Origin: Methylobacillus caricis
Lineage (GTDB): Bacteria; Pseudomonadota; Gammaproteobacteria; Burkholderiales; Methylophilaceae
Direction: 5' to 3'
Assembly: GCF_020532705.1 (NCBI RefSeq)
Contig: NZ_JAJAVD010000001.1
Location: forward strand, 1,488,001 to 1,552,000
DNA: 64,000 nt
The notes under the pieces are model-generated. The model was not told the origin of the DNA. It saw only the letters and a list, made by a program, of their open reading frames with translations, and did not search any database. Positions 25,305 to 34,275 of the stretch are shown here, in pieces (positions within the stretch are counted from its first letter, which is position 1; each line of letters starts with the position of its first letter). Position numbers and translations under genes: made by a program.

Positions 25305-25670
25305 TCAGACCGCGGCCTTTTCGTCAAAGTGACGATTGATCTCGCTTACATCAAACGCACTCCATGACTGGATAGCCCTCTCCAATTCTGAAACACTCAT
25401 TTCCCCCACCTGTGCATCCACCACAATTTGGTCACGAATAGCGAGCACGGCAGGAATCTGCTTCACGTTGAAGTAATTGCTGATTTCTGGATGATCATCA
25501 ATATTCACCAATCCAAACACAATATCGGCATGATTCCCAGAGACAGCCTCAAAAGTATCGCTGAAGGATACACAGGGTTCACACCAAGGCGCCCAGAAAT
25601 CAACAATGACAAAAGGATTGTCCTCTATCGTCTGTTTAAAGTTGTTTTTATCAAGTTGCAGCACTGCCAT
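25305..25670 (-). CDS. Thioredoxin family protein (WCEPC)
   Basis: A 121-residue single-domain thioredoxin. The active site is WCEPC (residues 29-33) instead of WCGPC, with the conserved cis-Pro in KQIPAV. The N-terminus has no signal peptide, so it is cytoplasmic. The C-terminus has an extra tail after the fold (FDVSEINRHFDEKAAV). GGGAG sits 5 nt before the ATG at 25670. It may be a special-purpose thioredoxin; the exact partner is unknown. Confidence 0.88.
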   Translation of the reverse strand: MAVLQLDKNNFKQTIEDNPFVIVDFWAPWCEPCVSFSDTFEAVSGNHADIVFGLVNIDDHPEISNYFNVKQIPAVLAIRDQIVVDAQVGEMSVSELERAIQSWSAFDVSEINRHFDEKAAV

Positions 25671-26100
25671 CATTACTCCCAAATAGTGTTTACCGATCCA
25701 GTCTAGCGATGCCCCTACAATGCAGCAATATTAAAGTCTCCCGAGATTGCCAGGGTATCTCTACCGATTGCACTTTCTGATCCTTCAGTCATATGAATGC
25801 CGCAAAACGACAATATCGTATAAAACTGTTCATCTGCCCTAAAAATACAGGTTTATCATCCGTTATCACTCTGATAAGCCGCTTTATATGCAAAAAAAGT
25901 ATTAACTAACTTACAATGCGGTGTTAAAGTAATTCTTTAAGTACATTGAAAAACTATTCGAATTATCATCATATAGCCAATAATGACACTTAGAAACAAT
26001 TAGAATAAGCTTATAAGCAAGGCCTGCAAAACCATAAGAAAACTGGCCAATCATAATGACAGTACAGCAATGATGAAATTTCTATGGGGAATGCTTGATA
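25671..26100. other. AT-rich intergenic region upstream of the HDOD kinase operon
   Basis: About 430 bp without a gene. It probably holds the divergent promoters of the thioredoxin gene and the HDOD kinase operon. An inverted repeat GGTTTATCA / TGATAAGCC (25850-25880, 13-nt spacer) is the only symmetric element seen. No RNA gene is recognised. Confidence 0.45.
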
Positions 26101-28293
26101 ATGCGTAGTGCAGGTGCTCAGATTGTTTTGAATAATGCCACGATTAGTGCATTGCCCTCCGTTCCCCAGATTCTCACCAAGCTTCTTGAAACACTGCAAG
26201 ACGAAAATTCCGGCCCAGAACAATTAGCGCACCTGATTGAGATGGATGTTGTCATCAGTGCACGTGTACTGGAAGTTGCCAACTCAGCCGCCTATAGGCG
26301 CGACCAGCAACCTGTTCTCTCGATTCGAACCGGCATTATGATCCTGGGCTGGGACATGGTGAAAATGCTGACCCTCAGCATTGTCTGCCAACGGATGTTC
26401 AATGACTATTACGAGCAAAGCAATCATGATATTGAGCATTATTGGTATCACTCATTGCGTTGCGCGGTCATTGCAAAGGCACTGGCCAATCGTACTCATA
26501 CCGCATCCGCTGACGAAGCCTACATTGCAGGCCTGCTGCACAACATTGGCCGCCTGGCTTTGCTAAGTGGCTTTAAAAACAAGTACCCAGCCTTCTTTGC
26601 CATTGATGACTCCCTACCGGGCTATATTGAAAGCGAAACCTCTCACTTCGGGGTGGATCACTGTGAGCTGGGTGCATGGATTATCCGTAACTGGAACATC
26701 AAGTCCTTCCTTGAGGATGCCGTCTCCTACCACCACCTGCCGGCTGCACAAATTGAACATACGCCCTCCTTGGTCAAAATTGTCTATCTCGCCAATTTAT
26801 TGCTGACAGAAAGAACCAAGGAAAGGCAATCTGCATTGATTCTTGCAAAGAGGTGGTTTGACCTGGACCCATCCACCATCAATGAGATCATGAGCCTGGG
26901 CCTGGCGCAGGTGCACATTCTGGCAAATTCGCTCGGCATTGATGTGGGCACCGCCCACACCAGCACCAAGGATTGGGACAATATTGATCCTGATATCGAG
27001 GCATTGGTGCAGGCCTTAAGCAAAAACTTCAGTCCAGTGACCATAAAACCCAACTCGGGCAAGAACAAGCTGGTGCAAGGTGCAATCAACACAGCCTTGG
27101 TCAACCATATTGAAATCACCTGCGATCAGAAAACTAGCCTTGATGATTTATTTGAATTACTGCCAAAACTATCCCGTTTGATTTGCAATGCAAGGCAAGT
27201 AATGCTGTTCTTGCCAGATGAAACACAGCAAGCCCTGGTGGGGTTTCCCATGTCGTCCGAGCAAGAGTGGATCAAGGATTTCCGCTTCCCGTTAAAACCT
27301 GCGATCAGCATTATCACTGCAGCCTGGCTGAAAAAACTGCCATGCCACAGTTTCCAGGCATTTGAAGGTTTCAAGGCATCATTACCCGATCAACAGCTGA
27401 TCCGATTAAGTGAGTCGGACGGTATATTGTGCATCCCGATGCTTCATAAAGGTACATTGAACGGCGTCATGGTGTTCGCCTTGAACCAATCCGAATTTCT
27501 TCTCACCAATCAGCAGTTGACAGTACCCTCGGCCTTGGCGCGTATTGCCGCCATGAGGCTTTCAGCCGATGCTGAACCTTCTAGCGCTGAACTTGAAAAC
27601 GCTGCCCACCAGGAGCGCCTCAAGCGTTTTGTACACGAGACCAGCAGCCCCTTGACCACCATCAAGAACTATCTGGCAATCTTGGAGCAAAAAATGCTGC
27701 TCAATGGTATGCCCAACCGTGACATCAATATTGTCAATGAAGAAATTGATCGGGTTGGGACAATGATTGGAGACCTGTATTCGAAAAATCAGGACCATAC
27801 TGCATCCAGCATAGATATCAACCAGTTGATCAGCGATCTGATCACTTTGCATAAACAAACCTACTTGGAGCCAGCAGGCATCAGTATCCAACAACATTTG
27901 GCACCCAACCTGCCAGCTGTCACTACCATCCCCTACCAAGTGCGGCAGGTACTAGTCAACCTGATCCGCAACGCGGCAGAAGCAATGAGCGAAGGTGGAA
28001 CACTAACGTTTGCCACGTATCTGGAAAACCAAGCAGGGGCAGCATCCCCTGTTGTGCTGATTCAAATCAGCGATACAGGTCCAGGCATTCCAGAAGAAGT
28101 ATTAAGCCAGCTCTTTAGCCCCTTAGAAACCACCAAAGGTGGCGATCACAGCGGCGTCGGACTTACGATTACGTACGACATTATCAAAGGCCTGTGCGGC
28201 AATATCGCCTGTCGCACATCCAGTGCCGGCACCTGCTTTGATGTAAGACTACCGTTACAAGTGACTATGCAAGAACCTTCACCTATCCACTAA
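26101..28293 (+). CDS. HDOD-GAF-histidine kinase
   Basis: A 730-residue soluble sensor kinase. Residues about 10-210 are an HDOD domain (AYIAGLLHNIGRLAL and the SLPSVPQI-type start, here ALPSVPQIL). Residues about 340-480 are GAF-like. The kinase part has the phospho-accepting His near residue 510 in FVHETSSPLTTI and an ATPase domain with NLIRNAAEAM, DTGPGIP and GVGLTI. No membrane segment is seen. The start ATG at 26101 is preferred to a TTG at 26095; GGGGA lies at 26086-26090 and neither spacing is ideal. The c-di-GMP regulator follows after 14 bp, so the two probably form a cognate pair. Confidence 0.9.
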   Translation: MRSAGAQIVLNNATISALPSVPQILTKLLETLQDENSGPEQLAHLIEMDVVISARVLEVANSAAYRRDQQPVLSIRTGIMILGWDMVKMLTLSIVCQRMFNDYYEQSNHDIEHYWYHSLRCAVIAKALANRTHTASADEAYIAGLLHNIGRLALLSGFKNKYPAFFAIDDSLPGYIESETSHFGVDHCELGAWIIRNWNIKSFLEDAVSYHHLPAAQIEHTPSLVKIVYLANLLLTERTKERQSALILAKRWFDLDPSTINEIMSLGLAQVHILANSLGIDVGTAHTSTKDWDNIDPDIEALVQALSKNFSPVTIKPNSGKNKLVQGAINTALVNHIEITCDQKTSLDDLFELLPKLSRLICNARQVMLFLPDETQQALVGFPMSSEQEWIKDFRFPLKPAISIITAAWLKKLPCHSFQAFEGFKASLPDQQLIRLSESDGILCIPMLHKGTLNGVMVFALNQSEFLLTNQQLTVPSALARIAAMRLSADAEPSSAELENAAHQERLKRFVHETSSPLTTIKNYLAILEQKMLLNGMPNRDINIVNEEIDRVGTMIGDLYSKNQDHTASSIDINQLISDLITLHKQTYLEPAGISIQQHLAPNLPAVTTIPYQVRQVLVNLIRNAAEAMSEGGTLTFATYLENQAGAASPVVLIQISDTGPGIPEEVLSQLFSPLETTKGGDHSGVGLTITYDIIKGLCGNIACRTSSAGTCFDVRLPLQVTMQEPSPIH

Positions 28294-28307
28294 GGTAAAC
28301 CCGCTTC

Positions 28308-30521
28308 ATGGCTCATCAACTCTCCATATCACCTCCGCAAGTTGCGAACAAGGTCATGCCCAAGCCAAGCTTATTGATTGTTGATGACAATGCTCGCTTG
28401 GCGGAAAGCTTACAATACTTGCTTGAACTGCATGGATATAATGCCGAGATATGCAGCTCTGGCAAAGATGCACTGCAATTGATTACAGATATCAAGTTTG
28501 ACCTGATGCTGCTTGATCTCTCAATGCCCGGCATGAACGGATTCGACGTACTGACAGAGCTTGCTACTCACAGTCGCCGTACCCCAGTGATTGTCATCAG
28601 CGGTACAAAAACCCTCAATGCCGCCATTGAAGCCATGCGTCTGGGCGCATATGACTTTGTACGCAAACCCTACCAGCCTGAAGAGTTACTGCGTACCATT
28701 GAAAACGCCATTGAAAAATCCCGGCTGGAAACACAAAACCGCAATATCCACGCAAGGCTGGAAGAATCAGAAAACCTTTATCGCTACCTGGTAGACAGCT
28801 CACCTGACATTATCTATACCCTGGACGACAATGGGCGCTTTACCTTTATCAATAACCGGATTGAAACACTGCTTGGCTATAAACGTGACTCTCTCATAGG
28901 CAAACACTATACAGAGCTTATCTATACTGACGATTTTGACCGTGCCCGCTATGCATTCAACGAACGCCGAACCGGCAATAGAGCGGCAAGCAATATCGAG
29001 TTACGCCTAAAGTGTAAAGACAGGGACACCGAAGTTCGCCATTTTGAGATCAACTTCATTACCGTTGTCTTGAATGCCACCGGCATTTATAGCGAGAATC
29101 CAGAGTTTGGCACCCCCTTTAGCGGCACATACGGTGTCGCCCGTGATATCAGTGACCGCAAAAAAGTGGAAGAAGCCATCACACATCAGGCCTACCACGA
29201 TACTCTGACCGGCCTGCCCAACCGTGCCCTGTTCAAGGACCGCCTGAATGTTGCCCTGCATCACGCCAAGCGTAACAAGCAAAGGCTCGGCATCATGTTT
29301 CTCGACCTTGATCGCTTCAAATGGGTCAATGACACATTGGGGCACCTGTATGGCGACGAACTGCTCAAACATGTTGCGCACCGCTTGATTGGGTGCCTGC
29401 GCGCGCAAGATACGCTGGCGCGCATGGGAGGCGATGAATTCACATTGCTTTTGCATGACTTGCCACAAGCAGATGATGCAAGCCGGGTAGCAGAAAAAAT
29501 TGTTGAAGAATTAAAACGGCCATTCCTGCTGGATGATAGAGAAATATTCATTTCATCCAGTATCGGCATCGCCATCTACCCAGATCATGGCGACTCCATG
29601 GAAACCCTGATCAAGAGTGCAGATATCGCCATGTACCATGTCAAATGGCGCGGCAAAAATGGCTTCCAGTACTATGAAGCCAGCATGAATGCCATGTTCC
29701 ACAAAAAACTATCCATGGAAAACGAACTCAGGCGGGCCATTGAGAAAAAACACATCATTCTCCACTATCAGCCGCAAATCCATATAGAAACCCACCGCGT
29801 CATCGGCCTGGAGGCATTAGCCCGCTGGCACCATCCGGAGATAGGTTTGATCTCGCCAACAGAGTTTATTCCCTTGGCTGAAGAAACCGGACTGATTTCT
29901 CCATTAAGCGAAATGCTGCTGGAAGATGCATGTCAGCAAATGTATAAATGGAAACAAAGCGGGCTGACCGGTTTCAGCCTCGCCTTCAATATTTCCCCTC
30001 AACTGGTTGAAGAGGAAAATTTCGTTACCAAAATCATTGCCCGGATAGAGGCTCATCAACTTACCCCGGATAATTTTGAAATCGAAATCACGGAAAACTT
30101 GTTGGTGCGCGATATTGAAAATGCAATTACCAAACTTAAAACGTTGGGTAATCATGGTATTAAAATTGCCCTGGATGACTTTGGCACCTGCTATTCTTCC
30201 CTCTCCTACCTCAGGCAATTTCCCATCCACAACATTAAAATCGACAAATCATTTGTTGGGGATATCAACACCATCAATGAAAGCGTTCCTATCATCACAG
30301 CCATTGCGGGAATTGCAAAGGGATTTGGGCTGGACATGATCGCAGAAGGCGTTGAAACCATCCAACAAATGAAGACACTGCAAAACATGGGGTGTTACAA
30401 GATGCAGGGCTACCTCTTCAGCAAGCCACTTCCAGCAGAAGAGGTGACCAAGTTACTCAAGAACCACAAGCTGCTATTTAAAGAAACCTCTTATCTGAAT
30501 GAGTTATTACCCTTGTCCTAA
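28308..30521 (+). CDS. Response regulator with PAS, GGDEF and EAL domains
   Basis: A 737-residue regulator. Receiver domain with the phospho-accepting Asp at about residue 69 (LMLLDLSMPG), PAS about 150-285, GGDEF with intact MGGDEF (about residue 373) and an RAQD inhibition site five residues upstream, and EAL with GLEALARW (about residue 500) plus DDFGTCYSS. Both catalytic signatures are complete, so it could make or degrade cyclic di-GMP according to its state. It is 14 bp after the HDOD kinase gene and likely its target. Confidence 0.92.
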   Translation: MAHQLSISPPQVANKVMPKPSLLIVDDNARLAESLQYLLELHGYNAEICSSGKDALQLITDIKFDLMLLDLSMPGMNGFDVLTELATHSRRTPVIVISGTKTLNAAIEAMRLGAYDFVRKPYQPEELLRTIENAIEKSRLETQNRNIHARLEESENLYRYLVDSSPDIIYTLDDNGRFTFINNRIETLLGYKRDSLIGKHYTELIYTDDFDRARYAFNERRTGNRAASNIELRLKCKDRDTEVRHFEINFITVVLNATGIYSENPEFGTPFSGTYGVARDISDRKKVEEAITHQAYHDTLTGLPNRALFKDRLNVALHHAKRNKQRLGIMFLDLDRFKWVNDTLGHLYGDELLKHVAHRLIGCLRAQDTLARMGGDEFTLLLHDLPQADDASRVAEKIVEELKRPFLLDDREIFISSSIGIAIYPDHGDSMETLIKSADIAMYHVKWRGKNGFQYYEASMNAMFHKKLSMENELRRAIEKKHIILHYQPQIHIETHRVIGLEALARWHHPEIGLISPTEFIPLAEETGLISPLSEMLLEDACQQMYKWKQSGLTGFSLAFNISPQLVEEENFVTKIIARIEAHQLTPDNFEIEITENLLVRDIENAITKLKTLGNHGIKIALDDFGTCYSSLSYLRQFPIHNIKIDKSFVGDINTINESVPIITAIAGIAKGFGLDMIAEGVETIQQMKTLQNMGCYKMQGYLFSKPLPAEEVTKLLKNHKLLFKETSYLNELLPLS

Positions 30522-30684
30522 GCCATCCACCATGCCTAAAAACCTAATCGGTTATCCAAACGGCCACTCCCCACAAACCCCAGCGGAATAATACAAGAAA
30601 AGGTATAATGGCCTGCTAGGCAACAATTGCGAAACAAGCAACTTAATTCGCAGCTACTTGTCATAGTACTAGCTTTAAACCACT

Positions 30685-31045
30685 GGGGCCGACCAGGTTT
30701 CGACGTGGGTTGCAAAGCAGCGCAGGGCATACCGAGGCCTAGTCACCTCGTAAATAAACTAGAACAAGTATAGTCGCAAACGACGAAACTTACGCTCTAG
30801 CCGCTTAATCCCGGCTGGACGCTGCACCGGAGGGCCTCTCGGCCGGGCGGGTAACCGCAGCAGCGTCATTTAGAGAGGATCGTGCAATATTGGGTTACTT
30901 AATATTGTATTAAATCCAAGGTAACTCGCCTGCTGTTTGCTTGCTCGTTGGTGGGCATCAGGTTAAATCAAACAACACAGCTAAGTATGTAGAACTGTCT
31001 GTGGAGGGCTTGCGGACGGGGGTTCGATTCCCCCCGGCTCCACCA
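30685..31045 (+). ncRNA. ssrA: Transfer-messenger RNA
   Basis: A 361-nt tmRNA. The 5' end GGGGCC pairs with GGCTCC before the 3' ACCA, giving the tRNA-like domain with the T-loop GGTTCGATTCC. The tag reading frame at 30776-30808 encodes ANDETYALAA and ends in TAA. It rescues stalled ribosomes and marks the products for proteolysis, with SmpB, encoded about 2.6 kb downstream on the other strand. A TATAAT box lies at 30604-30609 and would give a short 5' leader that is trimmed off. Confidence 0.97.
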
Positions 31046-31079
31046 ATTAGTAGTCCAAGGTAGCACAAAGCAGTACATT

Positions 31080-31120
31080 AAACCCCGTTTAATCCCAGTG
31101 ATTGCGGGGTTTTTTGTTTA
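31080..31120 (+). terminator. Terminator after ssrA
   Basis: AACCCCG (31081-31087) and CGGGGTT (31105-31111) with T-run. It starts 34 nt after the tmRNA CCA, the same distance as the similar terminator after tRNA-Arg. Confidence 0.85.
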
Positions 31121-31548
31121 ATACCGTCCAACCTCCTCTATCGGTACGCACTATTAATTCAAGCTACCTCAGCTGGGGGTAGCTTTTAATTATCGATAAG
31201 GTAATAGTGGTCTGGATCGTAAATGGCTTTAAACAACCTTTTTGAGCTAATTAGGAAAGCAGCGATGAGCCTATATGAGATAGGCAATCATATTTAATCT
31301 CTTGTTTCCAACCCGGACTAAAATTGTAGGGCATGAGAGATGATGATCAATTTAATGATCATGCAACGGGATAGATTATTTTTAGTAATTAAGAAGAATA
31401 GGTTTAAACACCATACTGATTTTTCAAGGATTATGCAAAAGCAGTATACAGTCTGGGCACGTTATGACGCTCAAATGTGGTGATCTAAAAAAATTCTATT
31501 TCGGTGAAATTGATGGAAAAGTTAGGCGCCAAGTGCCTATGAAGTATT
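31121..31548. other. Gene-poor region after ssrA
   Basis: An AT-rich stretch. It has a hairpin with AAGCTACC/GGTAGCTT arms near 31159-31188, and two short unrecognised plus-strand reading frames (31343-31483, 46 codons; and an overlapping 39-codon frame that starts near 31464). Neither has a convincing ribosome site or family. The place, directly after a tmRNA gene, is typical for integration scars. Confidence 0.4.
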
Positions 31549-31686
31549 TTAACCTTTCGATGGTGCGACTTTGTCAATTGTGAAAGGCTTTGGAGCATCT
31601 TTAGCTTTTTTAGCAGCCTTTTTTTCCTTGGCAGTTTTAAGGGGTTGCTTTTTGGCCATCTTATTGCTTTTCTGCTCTTTACTCAT
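31549..31686 (-). CDS. Small Lys/Ala-rich protein
   Basis: A 45-codon frame beginning MSKEQKSNKMAKKQP and containing TAKEKKAAKKAKDAPK. GGAG lies 8 nt before the ATG, which supports expression. Short basic proteins with the same opening (MSK..KSNK..KKQPL..pKEKKAAK) are found in many proteobacteria as hypotheticals, from memory. With almost half basic residues it could bind nucleic acid. It is alone in the post-ssrA spacer. No function is known to me. Confidence 0.6.
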   Translation of the reverse strand: MSKEQKSNKMAKKQPLKTAKEKKAAKKAKDAPKPFTIDKVAPSKG

Positions 31687-31980
31687 GATGAACTCCATAA
31701 AGTTAAAAATTCAGCATACTCCCTAATCCTGAAACAATCTTACTATTTGAAAAATATAATTTTTTTAGATGATATAAAAACTGGATAGTGTTTTTATATC
31801 GCCATAGATGGACTCATAGGCAAAGGAGCAACAGCCCTTCCATATAACCAATTCCCTCTAGGCCATTGGTTATATATCGCTATAACAAAACCCTAACCGG
31901 TATAAATGTAAAATTCCATTTTGTGGATGTCCTCTCGCTCAGCCAATAGAGTTTAAGAAACTACAAGCTTTTCGTGCCTC
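31687..31980. other. AT-rich spacer before the GAF-PAS-GGDEF gene
   Basis: About 290 bp with no supported gene. It contains a direct or imperfect inverted match of TATAACCAAT / ATTGGTTATA (31847-31874 area), which could form a 10-bp hairpin and serve as the end of the minus-strand cyclase message. Confidence 0.4.
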
Positions 31981-33408
31981 TTACCCCAAGGCATATATTG
32001 CCCAGCAGTTTTTTCCTTGGGCCTTTGCTGTATACATAGCAGTATCAGCATGACTGATTAAAGTATCCAGGTTATCTCCATGGTCGGGGAAGTGTGCAAT
32101 GCCAATACTGACAGAAATTGTCACTTGGAACTGATGAATCATAAATGGCTGCTTTAAAATATGAATGATCTTTTCGGCAAATCGATTAGCATCATCAGGT
32201 TGTTGTATATCACTCAAAATAATGATGAACTCATCGCCAGCCAAACGAGCAAAGGTATCAGACTTCCTCATGCACCGTTTAATTCGCTTAGCTACCCCCT
32301 TCAGTAAAATATCCCCCTCTTGATGGCCATAGGTGTCATTGATGGTTTTAAATCCATCAAGATCAATGAATAACAGGGAAAATTTGCTTTGGTAGCGCTT
32401 AGCTCGTTCAATTTCGTGACCAAGCCGATGCAGAAAGAGTCTCCTGTTGGGCAATTCAGTCAGGTGATCAAAGTTGGCTTGCTGCCAGATCAGCTCTTCA
32501 GATTGCTTGGCCTGGGTAATATCGCTGTGCGTCCCAACCATTCTTGTGGGAGCCCCGTGCTGATCTCTTTCAATGACCATGCCCCGGGATAAAATCCATT
32601 TGTACCGGCCTTGCTTGGTGTGCACGCGGAACTCAATGGCATATTGAGGCAGCTTGCCCATCAAATAAGCTTCCATATTTTGGGCTACCCGGTCCTTATC
32701 CTCTTCATGGATAAGGTCAAGCAAACTATAGATATTGTGCTTGATCTCATCATCTTTGAAGCCAAGCATTTTTTTCCCATTAGGCCCGTAAAAAACAGAG
32801 TTATCAGTCAGGTTCCAGTCCCAAACGCCGTCTCCTACAGCATCCATTGCCAACTTCCATAGCTCTTGAGTCTTGGCAATCTGAGAATAAAGTTCCTCAA
32901 CTTCATTCACCAATCGGGCATGATGGTTAACTTCCCGGCGCAACTCCAGCACTTTCATTGCCTGATTAGCCAAGACCTTAAGAGTCCTCAACTCCTGTTT
33001 GCTGATCTTGCGCGGCACTTTATCCATAATACTGAAGGTGCCGATAGGTAGGCCATCTACATTGATTAATGGAATGGCTGCATAAAACCTGAGATATGGC
33101 GACCCGACAACAAGTGAGTTTTCGCGGAATCGACCGTCCACCAGGGTATCTTCGACAACAAAAGGGCTCTTCTGCTTAATTGTGTGGGTACAGAAAGAAA
33201 TGTCTCGTGCGGTCTCCCATACATCTAGCCCAACCAATGCCTTGAACCACTGGCGGTTAGCATCAAGAATAGTGACTGTCGAAATTGGCACATTGAAAAT
33301 TTGGGTGGCCAGCTTCACCAAATCATCAAAATCCGTCTCTGGGGGAGTATCCAACACCTGATAGCTTATAACTGCTGCTAATCGGTCACTTTCTATGATT
33401 TTGCTCAT
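31981..33408 (-). CDS. GAF-PAS-diguanylate cyclase (AGDEF)
   Basis: A 475-residue soluble protein: GAF domain about residues 20-160, PAS/PAC about 180-305 (with DAVGDGVWDWNLTDN and the HSDITQ end), GGDEF domain about 310-470. The active motif is AGDEF (LAGDEF, about residue 389) instead of GGDEF; the inhibition site RKSD is five residues upstream. The Asp and Glu needed for metal and catalysis remain, so activity is possible. A GGGGGC-type leader lies before the ATG. It sits alone, between the post-ssrA spacer and smpB. Signal is unknown. Confidence 0.88.
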   Translation of the reverse strand: MSKIIESDRLAAVISYQVLDTPPETDFDDLVKLATQIFNVPISTVTILDANRQWFKALVGLDVWETARDISFCTHTIKQKSPFVVEDTLVDGRFRENSLVVGSPYLRFYAAIPLINVDGLPIGTFSIMDKVPRKISKQELRTLKVLANQAMKVLELRREVNHHARLVNEVEELYSQIAKTQELWKLAMDAVGDGVWDWNLTDNSVFYGPNGKKMLGFKDDEIKHNIYSLLDLIHEEDKDRVAQNMEAYLMGKLPQYAIEFRVHTKQGRYKWILSRGMVIERDQHGAPTRMVGTHSDITQAKQSEELIWQQANFDHLTELPNRRLFLHRLGHEIERAKRYQSKFSLLFIDLDGFKTINDTYGHQEGDILLKGVAKRIKRCMRKSDTFARLAGDEFIIILSDIQQPDDANRFAEKIIHILKQPFMIHQFQVTISVSIGIAHFPDHGDNLDTLISHADTAMYTAKAQGKNCWAIYALG

Positions 33409-33685
33409 ATGCCCCCTTTCAAGAGAAAGAGAATGACAGTGCTACAGTCGAATTGGCCAACATCGCTGGTTAAGCGTCAACCATAAAAGAAATGCAATGA
33501 TGGGAATGGCATGCAGCACTCTGAATGCTTATGAGACAAGTGGAAGCATCAATAATTCGTTGCAAAAAATAGACGCTTAATATCAAGGCAGGCTGGCTTC
33601 TACCTTAAAACACAATACCCTGCCCTGCTTTACCAATTAAGAAATGAGGTTAACGCAGTGGTAGCTGGATTTTTTTAAACTCTGA

Positions 33686-34144
33686 TCACACCGCGGTCTT
33701 GACGTACTTTTTCATCAAGGAGCTCTGCTCGCGCTTCCAGTCTTTTTCCTTCTCTGTAGCCCGCTTGTCGTATTGCTTCTTGCCTTTGGCCAGACCGATC
33801 TGGACTTTGATACGTCCGCGGGTGTAATGCATATCAAGCGGTACCAAGGTATATCCAGCACGTTCCACCTTGCCGATCAGCTTGGCGATTTGCTCGGAAT
33901 GCAACAACAGTTTACGGGTACGTATGGCATCAGGGCGCACATGAGTAGACGCAGAGCCCAATGGGGTCACATGGCAGCCAATCAGGTAGATTTCACCGCG
34001 CTGGATGATGACATAGGCCTCCTTGAGCTGGATGCGGTTCTCACGGATAGCCTTTACCTCCCACCCCTCAAGCACGATGCCAGCTTCGTACTTTTCCTCA
34101 ATGAAATAGTCGTGAAACGCTTTTTTGTTCTGGGCAATACTCAT
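33686..34144 (-). CDS. smpB: SsrA-binding protein SmpB
   Basis: A 152-residue protein that binds tmRNA and brings it to stalled ribosomes. It has the conserved [13 protein letters not shown] and [10 protein letters not shown] blocks, LLLHSEQI, and the basic C-terminal tail starting [10 protein letters not shown]. Length is normal. It diverges from ratA, with about 130 bp between the two starts. Its RNA partner ssrA is about 2.6 kb away, on the opposite strand. Confidence 0.96.
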   Translation of the reverse strand: MSIAQNKKAFHDYFIEEKYEAGIVLEGWEVKAIRENRIQLKEAYVIIQRGEIYLIGCHVTPLGSASTHVRPDAIRTRKLLLHSEQIAKLIGKVERAGYTLVPLDMHYTRGRIKVQIGLAKGKKQYDKRATEKEKDWKREQSSLMKKYVKTAV

Positions 34145-34275
34145 GATAGTGGCTTGTCGATATTGTCAATCAAGGAAGATTTAAAGACGGCGGAATCTCA
34201 GCAATGTTCCGTTTTTTTGATTGATGCTAAGGATTATGACTTAAAATTGGTATTTTACTCTAGATCACGAAACTA

